A stretch of 64,000 nt of DNA from contig NZ_JAHUWJ010000007.1 in the NCBI RefSeq assembly GCF_019219075.1, forward strand, positions 124,001 through 188,000. The letters run 5' to 3'. Below the pieces are notes generated by a model, which did not search any database, was not told where the DNA came from, and saw only the letters and a list, made by a program, of their open reading frames with translations. A program made the translations under genes and the position numbers. Shown here piece after piece: positions 36,558-45,597 of this stretch. The DNA comes from Chitinophaga sp. sic0106 (GTDB lineage: Bacteria > Bacteroidota > Bacteroidia > Chitinophagales > Chitinophagaceae). The first letter of the stretch is position 1; each line of letters begins with the position of its first letter.

Positions 36558-36950
36558 CTACACGAAATATTTAATATATATGCTGTACAAAAAAAACTGC
36601 CAGATGGGACTCATCATCATTGTAAACAGTACACTGTAACATACAATTATGCCTAGCACCTGCCTCCAACGAGGCTCAGATAAATATTGTGCTTTACATT
36701 TATTCATCCTGGATCTTGTAAAGATAAATCGCTTTTGAAAACGGGAAATCCCCCAAAGACTTAATGGCAAGGTCACAAATACCAATAGTCCCATCTTCGT
36801 AACTATCAAGGTCAATACAATTATGGGCGCCAGCAGGAAAAAAAATACCATCATATCTATATTTATTCTGGCATTAAATTCAGGACCACCATGCCTACCC
36901 TCCTGCCCGGCGCCCCAAAAATGTGTAATAAAATATTCGTATACCTTCAT
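36558..36950 (-). CDS. small hypothetical membrane protein
   Basis: A 130-residue protein with two hydrophobic stretches in the first half (MMVFFFLLAPIIVLTLIV and MGLLVFVTLPLSLWGI, about residues 33-67), a basic loop (FQKRFIFTRSRMNKCKAQ), and a third near the end (VLGIIVCYSVLFTMMMSPIWQ, split around residue 105). No family is recognised. It is a single gene after the terminator of the fucosidase operon and AT-rich, so the start and even the gene are less certain than its neighbours. Confidence 0.6.
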   Translation of the reverse strand: MKVYEYFITHFWGAGQEGRHGGPEFNARINIDMMVFFFLLAPIIVLTLIVTKMGLLVFVTLPLSLWGISRFQKRFIFTRSRMNKCKAQYLSEPRWRQVLGIIVCYSVLFTMMMSPIWQFFLYSIYIKYFV

Positions 36951-36980
36951 TTGCGCAATAAGATATTAAATCTGCCGCAA

Positions 36981-37019
36981 ATAAAATAGCCCGCAGATTT
37001 ATCCTGCAGGCTGTTTTAT
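36981..37019 (-). terminator. terminator of the second SusC/SusD operon
   Basis: A 16-position stem with one mismatch and one G-U pair (36981-36996 with 37004-37019, 7-base loop) lies 22 bases beyond the fucosidase stop. On the minus strand the arm ends in a TATTTTATTTG stretch, as expected for an intrinsic terminator. Confidence 0.75.
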
Positions 37020-37040
37020 CATCTAAAAAAGGTTACTACC

Positions 37041-38465
37041 TCACGTCTTCGCTTTCTCAAAATTACCTTGCCCCCGCTCCTTTTGCTCCACTTTCAACAC
37101 TATCACTAACGGCGACGTATACACCTTCGGTTGTACCGGAATAAAATATTCATCCCTGCTCACCAGTTCCGGCTGCAACGCCACACCGGGCTGCTCCAGC
37201 GCCCAGGCTTTCGCAATCGACTGCTTAGCCGGCAGCTTCACACGCAGATTTCCATTCACCGGCACATTGCACACCACCATGTACACCGTATCTGTACCGG
37301 CTTTACGGGTATAATAGCCCCAATCCTGCTTCTCCAGGCCGGCATAGCCGGTACCATAAACAGCACTGCCATTCACTTTCATCCAGCGGCCGATATTGCG
37401 CATCAGCTCCTGCTCTTCCGTACGGAAAGTCCCGTCCGGCTTAGGCCCGAAGTTGAGCACAAAATTTCCGTTCAGCGAAGCGGATTTCACCAGCATCTCA
37501 ATCAGCTCATTGGCAGACTTCACATGCCCAAACCACTGCTGATGGTACCCCCACTGGTTCTCCGGAACAGTCATCACCCCTTCCCAGTCGTTGCCATGCA
37601 CCTGGGCTATGCTGTCTGGCAGCTTCCGCTCCCAGCCCTGCTCGTAATCGCCCATCAGGCGGTTATTGGAATCGAAATGCCGCGCACCTTTTTCATCTGC
37701 GCGGAGGCGACTCCCAATAATCAACCCCGGATGTAACTGCTGCAGGTACTGCTCCAGTTCATCACTGAAAGCACCATCATTTTTCCACGACTCATCCCAG
37801 GTACCATCAAACCAAAAGCCTTTTACCGTAGGATAGCGATCCAGTAATTCTTTCAATTGATTTTTTACAAATACTTTAAAACGGGCCATCGCAGCGGAAT
37901 CCGCCGGCGATTTTATACTCGTGCGCCAGTCCGGGTGGTTCCAGTCAATGATGGAAAAGTACAGATAGGCATCAATACCCGCCTTGTTATAAGCATCCAC
38001 CATCGGACCCAGGATATCCTTTTTATAAGGCGTACTGGCAATGGTGTACTTGGAATATTTACTTGGCCACAGGCAAAAACCATCATGGTGCTTGGTAGTG
38101 ATGATCATGTACTTTGCCCCCATGTCCTTCGCCTGCTGCGCCCATTCCACCGGATTATACTTCGTTGGATTAAACTGCTTGTACAACTGATCATAAGCAG
38201 CATTCGGCATTTCCTTCCAGCTGCGTATCCACTCGGCGGCGCCATGATATACTTTACCTTCCCACATGCCTCCCGGTATCGCATATACGCCCCAATGGAT
38301 AAATTGTCCGAAGCGGAGATCACGCCAGCGCTGCATATCCGCATCGGTCCTGTTGCCAATACGATGCGCTCCGTGCTGTAAAGGGATAGTATCTTTTACC
38401 TGAGCGGTAGCTACATGTGCCAGCAGCATGGCCGCAGCACTGCATACTTTAAATAGGTTCATCAT
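37041..38465 (-). CDS. GH29 alpha-L-fucosidase
   Basis: A 474-residue exported enzyme that removes alpha-L-fucose from glycans with retention. Signal peptide MMNLFKVCSAAAMLLAHVATAQ. The GH29 barrel shows RFGQFIHWGVYAIPGG, AKYMIITTKHHDGFCLWPS, and the nucleophile block GFWFDGTWDE with Asp near residue 220; LNFGPKPDGT is also typical. A short C-terminal beta-domain closes the protein. The start overlaps the GH2 stop by 4 bases (ATGA), so the two are translationally coupled. It is the last gene of the second SusC/SusD operon. Confidence 0.93.
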   Translation of the reverse strand: MMNLFKVCSAAAMLLAHVATAQVKDTIPLQHGAHRIGNRTDADMQRWRDLRFGQFIHWGVYAIPGGMWEGKVYHGAAEWIRSWKEMPNAAYDQLYKQFNPTKYNPVEWAQQAKDMGAKYMIITTKHHDGFCLWPSKYSKYTIASTPYKKDILGPMVDAYNKAGIDAYLYFSIIDWNHPDWRTSIKSPADSAAMARFKVFVKNQLKELLDRYPTVKGFWFDGTWDESWKNDGAFSDELEQYLQQLHPGLIIGSRLRADEKGARHFDSNNRLMGDYEQGWERKLPDSIAQVHGNDWEGVMTVPENQWGYHQQWFGHVKSANELIEMLVKSASLNGNFVLNFGPKPDGTFRTEEQELMRNIGRWMKVNGSAVYGTGYAGLEKQDWGYYTRKAGTDTVYMVVCNVPVNGNLRVKLPAKQSIAKAWALEQPGVALQPELVSRDEYFIPVQPKVYTSPLVIVLKVEQKERGQGNFEKAKT

Positions 38466-40513
38466 TTCACTGTTGGTTTATATTCCCAAATAATAGTATC
38501 AGTAATAGTTTTTCCATCACGTGTAGCCGTAGCCGTGATAGTATTTTTACCACGCTTCAGCACCACGTTATCAAAAAGCAGGTCACGGCTATTAGCGCCG
38601 GTACGACCTTTCAGCACCGTTCCTTTATTTACACGCAGCGTTACGTTTTCCATATTGGTAAATACTTCCACGGTAGCCTTCGCACTGCTACGCACATTAT
38701 TCCTGCGTTCAGCAATGTACACCATAGGCGCAGGATTCCAGTTGGCCTTATACCAATACCAGGCATCCTTGCGCTGGGTACGGTCGTAGGTAACCAGCCC
38801 TTTGAGGTTACGGGCATTCACCCCTCCCCTGTTCCACATAGGCACCGCAAATTCGAACATGTTCCACAGGTAAGACGCCGCTATATACGGATGCTTTTCA
38901 ATAATAGCCCATTGCTGTACATGCGTAGCGGTTTGGTAGGTTTCCGGGAAAAACTGCCCGTTCACCGGATTGAATTTTGTCGACAGAGAATCGGTATGCT
39001 GCGCAATATTTCCATCGGCCCCATACTCGGTTAACATCAGCTTGTAATCCGGATAGTTCTTTTCCAGGCCGCTCACCCATTTCTCCAGATCTGCTATCTT
39101 CCCTTCATACCAGCCATAATAGCGGTTCATGCCTTGTATGTCGGCAGCCAGGTTCGCCGGCCTCGTCATCTCCCCATAGCCACTAACGGCAGTGGTTATA
39201 CGATCCGGATCTTCTGTTTTGGCCAGGTCATTGAGCTGCCGCGTTAATACGGCCACATGCTCATCCGGCGTTTTGCTGTACACTTCGTTGTGCATGCCCC
39301 ACACATAAATGGCAGGATGGTTGAAGTTTTGACGTATCAGCTCTGTCAGCTGCTGCTTGGCGTTATCGCCTTCCTTTCCGGACGAGGCATTTACAAACGG
39401 AATTTCCGCCCAAATCACAAAACCCATGGTGTCACATTGCGCATACAGGTACTCTGCCTGCTGATAATGTGCAAAGCGTATAGTGGTAGCTCCCACTTCG
39501 TGGATCACATCCAGATCAGCCTTGTGCTGGGCATTGCTGAGCGCATTGCCGTAGTCCTGCCACTCCTGGTGGCGCGTAACGCCATGCATCGGATAAGACT
39601 TCCCATTCAGGAAAAATCCTTTTCCCGGCACTAACGCAAACGTACGTACGCCCAGCGGCTGGGTCACCGCATCCATCACCTTACCACCCTGTAATATGGT
39701 GGTAGTAACGCTATACAGGTAAGGATCTGTTAACCCATTCCAGAGATGTGGCTGGCTGATGCGCAACTCCTGCTCTGTGATATTGATCCCTTGCGGACTC
39801 GCCTCCAGCGGCTGCTCCTGGCTCGCCACCAGCTGCTGCTCCCGGTCCCGGATCTCCGTTTTCACGACCACCGGGGTATGGTGGGCCTGCCTATTTTCAA
39901 TCTTGGATTTCACGCGGATCAGGGCCTGCCCGTTTTGCAGTACCTGCCGGATGTATATACCCGGACTGGCATAGTCCGTTGTAGTAATGTTAATATCGTT
40001 GGTCACAATCAGGCTCACCGGGCGATACATGCCACCAAAAATTCCGAACAGGAAATTATTGACAGGCAACACATCTTCCCGCTGCTGGTTGTTAGCTTTT
40101 AGTACAATGGTATTTTCTTCTCCAGCCTTTAACTCATGGGTAATTTCAAAACAGAAAGCGCTGTACGATCCTCTGTGCTGGCCAATATAGCGACCATTCA
40201 CATACAAATCCGCTACCGAGCCTACCCCTTCAAACCGAAGAAACGATCGTTTCCCTGTCAGGTTAGCATCTGCCTTAAAAACTTTTTTATAACACCCGTC
40301 GCCTGCATAAAAATCCTTCCCTTCCTGCATATCCCGGTTGTTCCAGGTATGCGGAATTTGTACAGTAGCAAAGCCGCTATCGCTGTTACCGGGGGTAAAC
40401 CCACCTTTTCTAAACTGCCAGCCATCGTTGAAAGGCTTTGTGAGCCTGCCTTCCTGGCCGCGCGCAATAGCGGCGGCCAGAAGCAGGGTACATATCAATC
40501 CTGATTTCTTCAT
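38462..40513 (-). CDS. GH2 beta-galactosidase-like enzyme
   Basis: A 683-residue exported retaining beta-glycosidase. Signal peptide MKKSGLICTLLLAAAIARG. In order: sugar-binding jelly roll (FNDGWQFRKGG, IPHTWNNRDMQEG), Ig-like domain, and TIM barrel with GVTRHQEWQDYGNA, acid/base Glu410 in GMHNEV and nucleophile Glu496 in LTEYGADG, then a C-terminal beta-domain. GH2 includes galactosidases, glucuronidases and mannosidases; HQEWQDYG and the size favour galactosidase. It lies 8 bp after susD and overlaps the fucosidase gene, so the two enzymes probably strip fucose and galactose from the same imported glycan. Confidence 0.9.
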   Translation of the reverse strand: MKKSGLICTLLLAAAIARGQEGRLTKPFNDGWQFRKGGFTPGNSDSGFATVQIPHTWNNRDMQEGKDFYAGDGCYKKVFKADANLTGKRSFLRFEGVGSVADLYVNGRYIGQHRGSYSAFCFEITHELKAGEENTIVLKANNQQREDVLPVNNFLFGIFGGMYRPVSLIVTNDINITTTDYASPGIYIRQVLQNGQALIRVKSKIENRQAHHTPVVVKTEIRDREQQLVASQEQPLEASPQGINITEQELRISQPHLWNGLTDPYLYSVTTTILQGGKVMDAVTQPLGVRTFALVPGKGFFLNGKSYPMHGVTRHQEWQDYGNALSNAQHKADLDVIHEVGATTIRFAHYQQAEYLYAQCDTMGFVIWAEIPFVNASSGKEGDNAKQQLTELIRQNFNHPAIYVWGMHNEVYSKTPDEHVAVLTRQLNDLAKTEDPDRITTAVSGYGEMTRPANLAADIQGMNRYYGWYEGKIADLEKWVSGLEKNYPDYKLMLTEYGADGNIAQHTDSLSTKFNPVNGQFFPETYQTATHVQQWAIIEKHPYIAASYLWNMFEFAVPMWNRGGVNARNLKGLVTYDRTQRKDAWYWYKANWNPAPMVYIAERRNNVRSSAKATVEVFTNMENVTLRVNKGTVLKGRTGANSRDLLFDNVVLKRGKNTITATATRDGKTITDTIIWEYKPTVK

Positions 40514-40521
40514 GTTCTATT

Positions 40522-42105
40522 TTATTTTACATATCCCTCGTTCTGCGTCAGCACGGCGTCTTTGTTCACGTCGATTTCTGACTGCGGAATCGGCAAGTGG
40601 ATATTATAGTCGCTGATGGTAGGTCCTGCTTTGGGATTGAACTTTTTGGTACGCGTTATCAGTGTTTTAGTCCTGATCAGCGTGAGTCGCCGAAGCTCTT
40701 CAGCAGTCAGCTCCCTGGCCCTTTCATCCAGCAGGTAGTCCATGGTAACGGCAGCAGCATCTACGGGTGTAGCCCCTGCCCTGTCGCGTACCACATTGAT
40801 GCTGGCAGCTGCCCCGGCAAGATCACCCTGCATCAGCTGCGCTTCAGCCAGGAGCAGGTAAGTCTCTCCCAAACGCATCATAATCCTGTCCTTAAAGGAG
40901 CTGGCGCCCTGTGGGTCATTGGGCTGGAACTCATACCACTTGGTGGTATGTGCATAAACGTTTTGAATGGTATCAAAACCGGTGACCACCACCTGCTGAC
41001 CATACTTAGCACCAGCAGGATCATTGTACCAATAGTTCCTGCGAATATTGTAAGGTGAGTTACGCATGTCTTTTTTCTCGTACAGCTCATACGTCCACCA
41101 GTTGGTAGGGCGAATCCTGCCAATACCACGGCCACCAAGGGAATCCGCCAGCTTCATACCGGCAACGTTGATATAAAATGGTCCCCATTCCCTGCGGCGC
41201 TGATCAAAAGTAGCACCGCCACCAGTGATGTTATACTGCTGCTCTACTACCCAGATGGCCTCGGTGTTACCCTGGCTCCGGCGCATGCTACCGTAGGTAA
41301 ACATATCCGCAAACGCATCACCAGGCTGATTTGCCTTGATACCGTACCTGTTTTTCACCAGCGTAAAAAACTGACCATCAATAATGCTCTGCGCGGCTTT
41401 CTGCGCATCAGCAGGTTTGTTGGCACGCAGGTAGGCTTCCGCCAGCAGTTGTGCAGCAGCAAATTTATTGATGCGGCCCTGCTTTTTAACGCCTGCCGGA
41501 TCAGGCAGATTGGTCACAGCAAAGTTGAGGTCACTGATGATCAGCGCAATCACTTCTGCTTCTGTAGCACGGGTGTAATCCGTGCGGGGCTTGGTTACCG
41601 GCTCTGTCAGCAGCGGTACGCCTCCATACAAAATTGAAAGGTGGTTGTAGGCATATGCCCTGAAAAAGCTGGCTTCTGCCTTATATAGCAAACGCTGTGC
41701 ATCGGTAAGACTAGCACCAGGATTATCGCTCGCCTTGATGATATTATTAGCTGCGTTGATTAATTTATAGCACCAGTTCCAGATGGAGCTGGCAGCCGTT
41801 ACGGAGGAGTTCAGGTTACGGTAATCGTCGAACGGCGCCTGTACTGCGTTTGGCTGCCCTGTAATAGCCATGTCCGTACCCACAAAATAGGTAGCCATCA
41901 GCCCCTGCGTGTTGCCGTAATCGTTACGGAAAATACTGAGCATACCGGTGCTGGCAGCTTCGAAGCCCAGTTCATCCACCAGCGTATTATCCGGTGCGTA
42001 GGACGACTTCAGTTCCTCATCCAGGAAGGATTTGCTGCAGGAGATAAAGGAGGTAGTCATCACACCCGCCAGCAATAAACAATATATTTTACGACTGTTC
42101 TTCAT
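40522..42105 (-). CDS. SusD/RagB family glycan-binding lipoprotein
   Basis: A 527-residue surface lipoprotein that captures glycan for the SusC channel. Signal peptide with lipobox SFISC (Cys near residue 23) followed by SKSFLDEELKS. Typical SusD segments include EASFFRAYAYNHLSILYGGVPL (split near residue 145), the LLAEAQLMQGDLAGAAASIN helix pair, and the closing IHLPIPQSEIDVNKDAVLTQN, the usual SusD C-terminus. It lies 18 bp after susC and 8 bp before the GH2 gene. The enzymes downstream suggest a fucose- and galactose-bearing ligand. Confidence 0.94.
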   Translation of the reverse strand: MKNSRKIYCLLLAGVMTTSFISCSKSFLDEELKSSYAPDNTLVDELGFEAASTGMLSIFRNDYGNTQGLMATYFVGTDMAITGQPNAVQAPFDDYRNLNSSVTAASSIWNWCYKLINAANNIIKASDNPGASLTDAQRLLYKAEASFFRAYAYNHLSILYGGVPLLTEPVTKPRTDYTRATEAEVIALIISDLNFAVTNLPDPAGVKKQGRINKFAAAQLLAEAYLRANKPADAQKAAQSIIDGQFFTLVKNRYGIKANQPGDAFADMFTYGSMRRSQGNTEAIWVVEQQYNITGGGATFDQRRREWGPFYINVAGMKLADSLGGRGIGRIRPTNWWTYELYEKKDMRNSPYNIRRNYWYNDPAGAKYGQQVVVTGFDTIQNVYAHTTKWYEFQPNDPQGASSFKDRIMMRLGETYLLLAEAQLMQGDLAGAAASINVVRDRAGATPVDAAAVTMDYLLDERARELTAEELRRLTLIRTKTLITRTKKFNPKAGPTISDYNIHLPIPQSEIDVNKDAVLTQNEGYVK

Positions 42106-42123
42106 GTCTGAATCTTTTAAAAT

Positions 42124-45100
42124 TTACAAACTGATGTTTACACCAAAAATGACAGTAGCTGTGTTCGGATAAAAATCAGGGCTCTGTTGTCCGCTACCCT
42201 GGCCATTGTTGAGGCGGGCGTTGGTGGAGGTGATGGTAGACGGGGATGTTTCAGGGTCCCAGTTTTTCCATTTGGTGATGGTAGCCAGGTTGCGGCCACT
42301 CACATACATCATCAGGTTGGAGATTTTATAACGCGATAATAAATCCTTGTTGAACTGATAGCTGAGCGTCACATCTTTCAAACGGATGTACGACGCATCT
42401 TCCGCATATTTATAACCTCTCGGGTTATTGTAAAACAGGGATGGGTTGGTATTGATTTTATTTTCGGACGTCCAGTAAGGAATATCTGCCGGCAGATTCA
42501 CAATACCGCCCTGGTCACGGTTATCGAGGATATTGTTTGGTCGCAGCGAGCCATGTACATCCTGGATGAAAATATTGAGGGAAAAGTTTTTATACGTAAA
42601 CGTATTGGTCAGGCCAGCCATATATTTAGGCAGCTGTGTACCGAGGTAGGACCTGTCGTTGGCATCAATTTTACCATCGTTATTGATATCTGCAAATTTG
42701 ATGTAACCTGGTTTGGTACCGGGGTCCAGTTTATTGTCTTCTCCTTCCTGCCAGATGCCCACCATGGTATAATCGTATATCCCTAACAGTGGTTTTCCGA
42801 TAAAGAGGTTGTTACCAATATCGTCCTTATTATCTCCATAAAGTGCTACTACTTTGTTTTTATTAAAGGAGATGTTAAAGGAAGTAGACCATGTGAACCC
42901 GTCGCCCACTATGTTTTTGCTGTTGAGTAATATTTCCAGTCCCTTGTTGGCTGTCTTTCCGATATTATCAAATATGGTATTATAACCGGTGAGAGATGGG
43001 ATTTTCCTGCTAAGCAATAAATCGTAGGTTTTAGTGCTATACCCTTCGATGCTACCGCTTAAACGATTGTTGAGGATGGCGAAATCAACCCCGACGTTCA
43101 GGCCGGTGGTGGTTTCCCATTTCAGGTTGGCATTGCCCAGTTTATCCGGAATGAGGCCAATGGTGGTTACGCCGTCATAGATATATGGATCAGTGGTGAG
43201 TCGGGTAAGCGTCTGATAAGCACCCACCGCCTGGTTACCCGAACGGCCATACGAAGCGCGCAGTTTCAGCTGATTGAAGGTAGGCAGGTCTTTCATGAAC
43301 TGTTCGTTCTGGATATTCCAGCCTACAGCCACGGAAGGAAATACGCCGTATTTATTGGAGGCGCCAAAGCCGGAGAAACCATCGCGGCGGATGGTAGCCG
43401 TAATCAGGTACCGGCTATCATACGTGTAGTTGGCGCGGAACATCTGCGACAGCAGGGTGCTGGTGGAGTCGGCAGAATATGTTTTCTGCACCTGCGCTGC
43501 GCCGAGGTTGTTATAGTCCAGGTTGTCGTTTACGAAAGTATTGGCCGTTAGGGTGGTGGTAAACAGGAGGTCCTGCTGGGCGCTGTACAATGCCGTAAAA
43601 TCAAGGGCGTGTTTACCGAAGGTTTTGGCATAGCTCAGCACATTTTCCACGATCCACTGTTTGCTTTCTTCATTGTATATGTTGGCGGTACCGAGGTTAT
43701 CGCCCATTTTACGACCGATGTAGCTGCCGGTTCTTCTTGGACGGTAGCCGTAAGAGGCGTTCACGCGGTATTTCAGGCCTTTTACAAAATCGGGCGCTAC
43801 TTCTGCATAACCACTGGCATTGATATTTTTATTGCGGTTGATGGCAGGGTTGTAGAGTTCAATGAGCGGGCTCTGATACAGTGTTTGCGGAGCTATCGGA
43901 TAAATTTCATAATCACCTTTGTCGTTATACAGGGTACCATATGGGCTCAAAGAATTCGCGTTAAAAAGCGATACGCGGCCACCGTCTTCGTTGTTGTTTA
44001 CGAAAAACATGTTCACTCCTGTTTTCAGCCAGGAGGTAACGTTAGCGTCTATATTAGCGCGGATGCTGGAGCGGTTAAACTGGTAGCCTTTGAGTGTACC
44101 TTCCTGTTTGAGGAAAGTTCCGGACACGTAGTATTTTACGTTCTCCGTTCCTCCGGCGATGCTCAGTTCATGGCTCTGGATATATCCCTGCTGGCTGATT
44201 TCCTTCTGCCAATCCACAGGAGTTACGCCATTGGCGTAGTTTTGTTGTTCGGAGAGATACGGGAGATCCGGTGCGGTAGGGCGTCCTGCCTGGATATTGT
44301 ACCAATGGTTCTTTTCACGGTACTGATCTCCATTCATATTTTTTACCACGTTGCTCTGAAATTCAGGTCCACCATAGCCATTGTAGGTGATTACGGGTTT
44401 ACCGGATTTACCTCTTTTGGTGGTGATCATGATCACACCGTTAGCGCCGCGGGCGCCGTATATCGCGGAGGCGGATACGTCTTTGAGCATGTCGATGGAC
44501 TCGATATCATTCGGGTTAATATCGTTGTAAGTGCCGCTGAACGGAATCCCGTCGAGTACAATCAGGGGAGCGTTGCTGGCGGAAATGGATTTAAGGCCGC
44601 GGAGGTAAAAGGCGGGGCTGCTTCCCGGGCGGGTGGAGTTGTTGATGATGTTGACACCGGCGGCGGCGCCCTGTACAGCCTGCAGCACGTTGGTTACCGG
44701 CAGGTTTTTGAGTCGCTCTTTAGGTACGGAAGAAATAGATCCTGTAACATCACTTCTTTTTTTGGTACCGTAGCCTACTACCACTACTTCTGCCTGCTGT
44801 TCTATAGCGGCTTTTAATATAATATTGAGAGATGAGTTGCTGCTGTTGACGGTGACTTCCTGGGGGAGCATGCCCATGTAGGAAAACACCAGCACTATCG
44901 CTTCGGTGGACGCAAGATGCAACGAGTACGTACCATCATTGCCGGTACTGGTACCCTGGGCGGTACCTTTAACGCGTACGGATACACCGGGCAATGGATT
45001 GCCGGCTTCGTCCGTCACTTTCCCTTTGAGGTCGATGGCCTGCTGGGCTGCGGTGGCAGCGGGTTGCAAGGCAATTGGTTTAGGGGAGATAAAAATGGAT

Positions 45101-45456
45101 TTCTGTTCGATGGTGTATTTTAATGGTTGATCTTTGATCACCATATCCAGAAAATCCTTGATGGCAGTGTTTTTCACGTCGAGCGTAACAGGATGGGCAG
45201 CACGCAGCACATCTTTGCTGGCCACGATAGTGTAGCCTGATTGCTGACGGATGACCGAGAATACTTTTTCTACCGGCACGTTATTGCCTGCCCAGGTGAT
45301 ACGCTGTGCGTAGCCTTCCGCACTGGCCTGGAGCAAAGCGGCCGTAATCAGGAAAAAAGTCAGTTTCATTACTAACAACATTTTGGTTGGAAACAGGCGG
45401 CCCCTAGTTCGCATAGGCGCATAGGGCTGCCGGTTACAAAGAGCATTTTTTTGCAT
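42124..45456 (-). CDS. SusC/RagA TonB-dependent glycan transporter with STN domain
   Basis: A 1110-residue outer-membrane TonB-dependent channel. Signal peptide (VMKLTFFLITAALLQASAEGYAQ after a charged N-terminus), STN domain (about 55-115; KVFSVIRQQSGYTIVASKD), carboxypeptidase-D-like domain (LKGKVTDEAGNPLPGVSV), plug (LPVTNVLQAVQGAAAGVN, MLKDVSASAIYGARGANGVI) and a beta-barrel ending TVIFGVNISL. The STN domain pairs with the FecR gene upstream for transenvelope signalling. The start is the ATG at 45456. A plus-strand -7 element and terminator lie at this start and in the gap before fecR. Confidence 0.94.
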   Translation of the reverse strand: MQKNALCNRQPYAPMRTRGRLFPTKMLLVMKLTFFLITAALLQASAEGYAQRITWAGNNVPVEKVFSVIRQQSGYTIVASKDVLRAAHPVTLDVKNTAIKDFLDMVIKDQPLKYTIEQKSIFISPKPIALQPAATAAQQAIDLKGKVTDEAGNPLPGVSVRVKGTAQGTSTGNDGTYSLHLASTEAIVLVFSYMGMLPQEVTVNSSNSSLNIILKAAIEQQAEVVVVGYGTKKRSDVTGSISSVPKERLKNLPVTNVLQAVQGAAAGVNIINNSTRPGSSPAFYLRGLKSISASNAPLIVLDGIPFSGTYNDINPNDIESIDMLKDVSASAIYGARGANGVIMITTKRGKSGKPVITYNGYGGPEFQSNVVKNMNGDQYREKNHWYNIQAGRPTAPDLPYLSEQQNYANGVTPVDWQKEISQQGYIQSHELSIAGGTENVKYYVSGTFLKQEGTLKGYQFNRSSIRANIDANVTSWLKTGVNMFFVNNNEDGGRVSLFNANSLSPYGTLYNDKGDYEIYPIAPQTLYQSPLIELYNPAINRNKNINASGYAEVAPDFVKGLKYRVNASYGYRPRRTGSYIGRKMGDNLGTANIYNEESKQWIVENVLSYAKTFGKHALDFTALYSAQQDLLFTTTLTANTFVNDNLDYNNLGAAQVQKTYSADSTSTLLSQMFRANYTYDSRYLITATIRRDGFSGFGASNKYGVFPSVAVGWNIQNEQFMKDLPTFNQLKLRASYGRSGNQAVGAYQTLTRLTTDPYIYDGVTTIGLIPDKLGNANLKWETTTGLNVGVDFAILNNRLSGSIEGYSTKTYDLLLSRKIPSLTGYNTIFDNIGKTANKGLEILLNSKNIVGDGFTWSTSFNISFNKNKVVALYGDNKDDIGNNLFIGKPLLGIYDYTMVGIWQEGEDNKLDPGTKPGYIKFADINNDGKIDANDRSYLGTQLPKYMAGLTNTFTYKNFSLNIFIQDVHGSLRPNNILDNRDQGGIVNLPADIPYWTSENKINTNPSLFYNNPRGYKYAEDASYIRLKDVTLSYQFNKDLLSRYKISNLMMYVSGRNLATITKWKNWDPETSPSTITSTNARLNNGQGSGQQSPDFYPNTATVIFGVNISL

Positions 45457-45463
45457 AACTTTG
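45456..45463 (+). promoter_or_regulatory. antisense -7 promoter element at the susC start
   Basis: On the plus strand TAACTTTG exactly matches TAnnTTTG and overlaps the susC start codon on the other strand. No clean TTTG is present at the -33 distance. A terminator follows 76 bases later on the same strand. Confidence 0.45.
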
Positions 45464-45469
45464 TACTGG

Positions 45470-45569
45470 TTTGGCTTGATAAAAAATAAACAGTTGTCCT
45501 ACAAATTCAATTGTGCGTTTAGGCCGTAACCATTGTGGGCGGAGGTGGTTCGAAGCACCTTCGCTTTTT
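45470..45569 (+). ncRNA. candidate antisense sRNA over the susC leader (DonS-like)
   Basis: On the plus strand a 9-bp stem (GCGGAGGTG 45539-45547, CACCTTCGC 45556-45564, one G-U pair) ends in five Ts (45565-45569). With the exact -7 element at 45456-45463 this predicts a transcript of about 100 nt wholly inside the fecR-susC gap and antisense to the susC leader. The 5' end is inferred. The first SusC locus has the same arrangement. Confidence 0.5.
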
Positions 45570-45597
45570 AATTACAGGTAAACCTTATGTACGGGAA

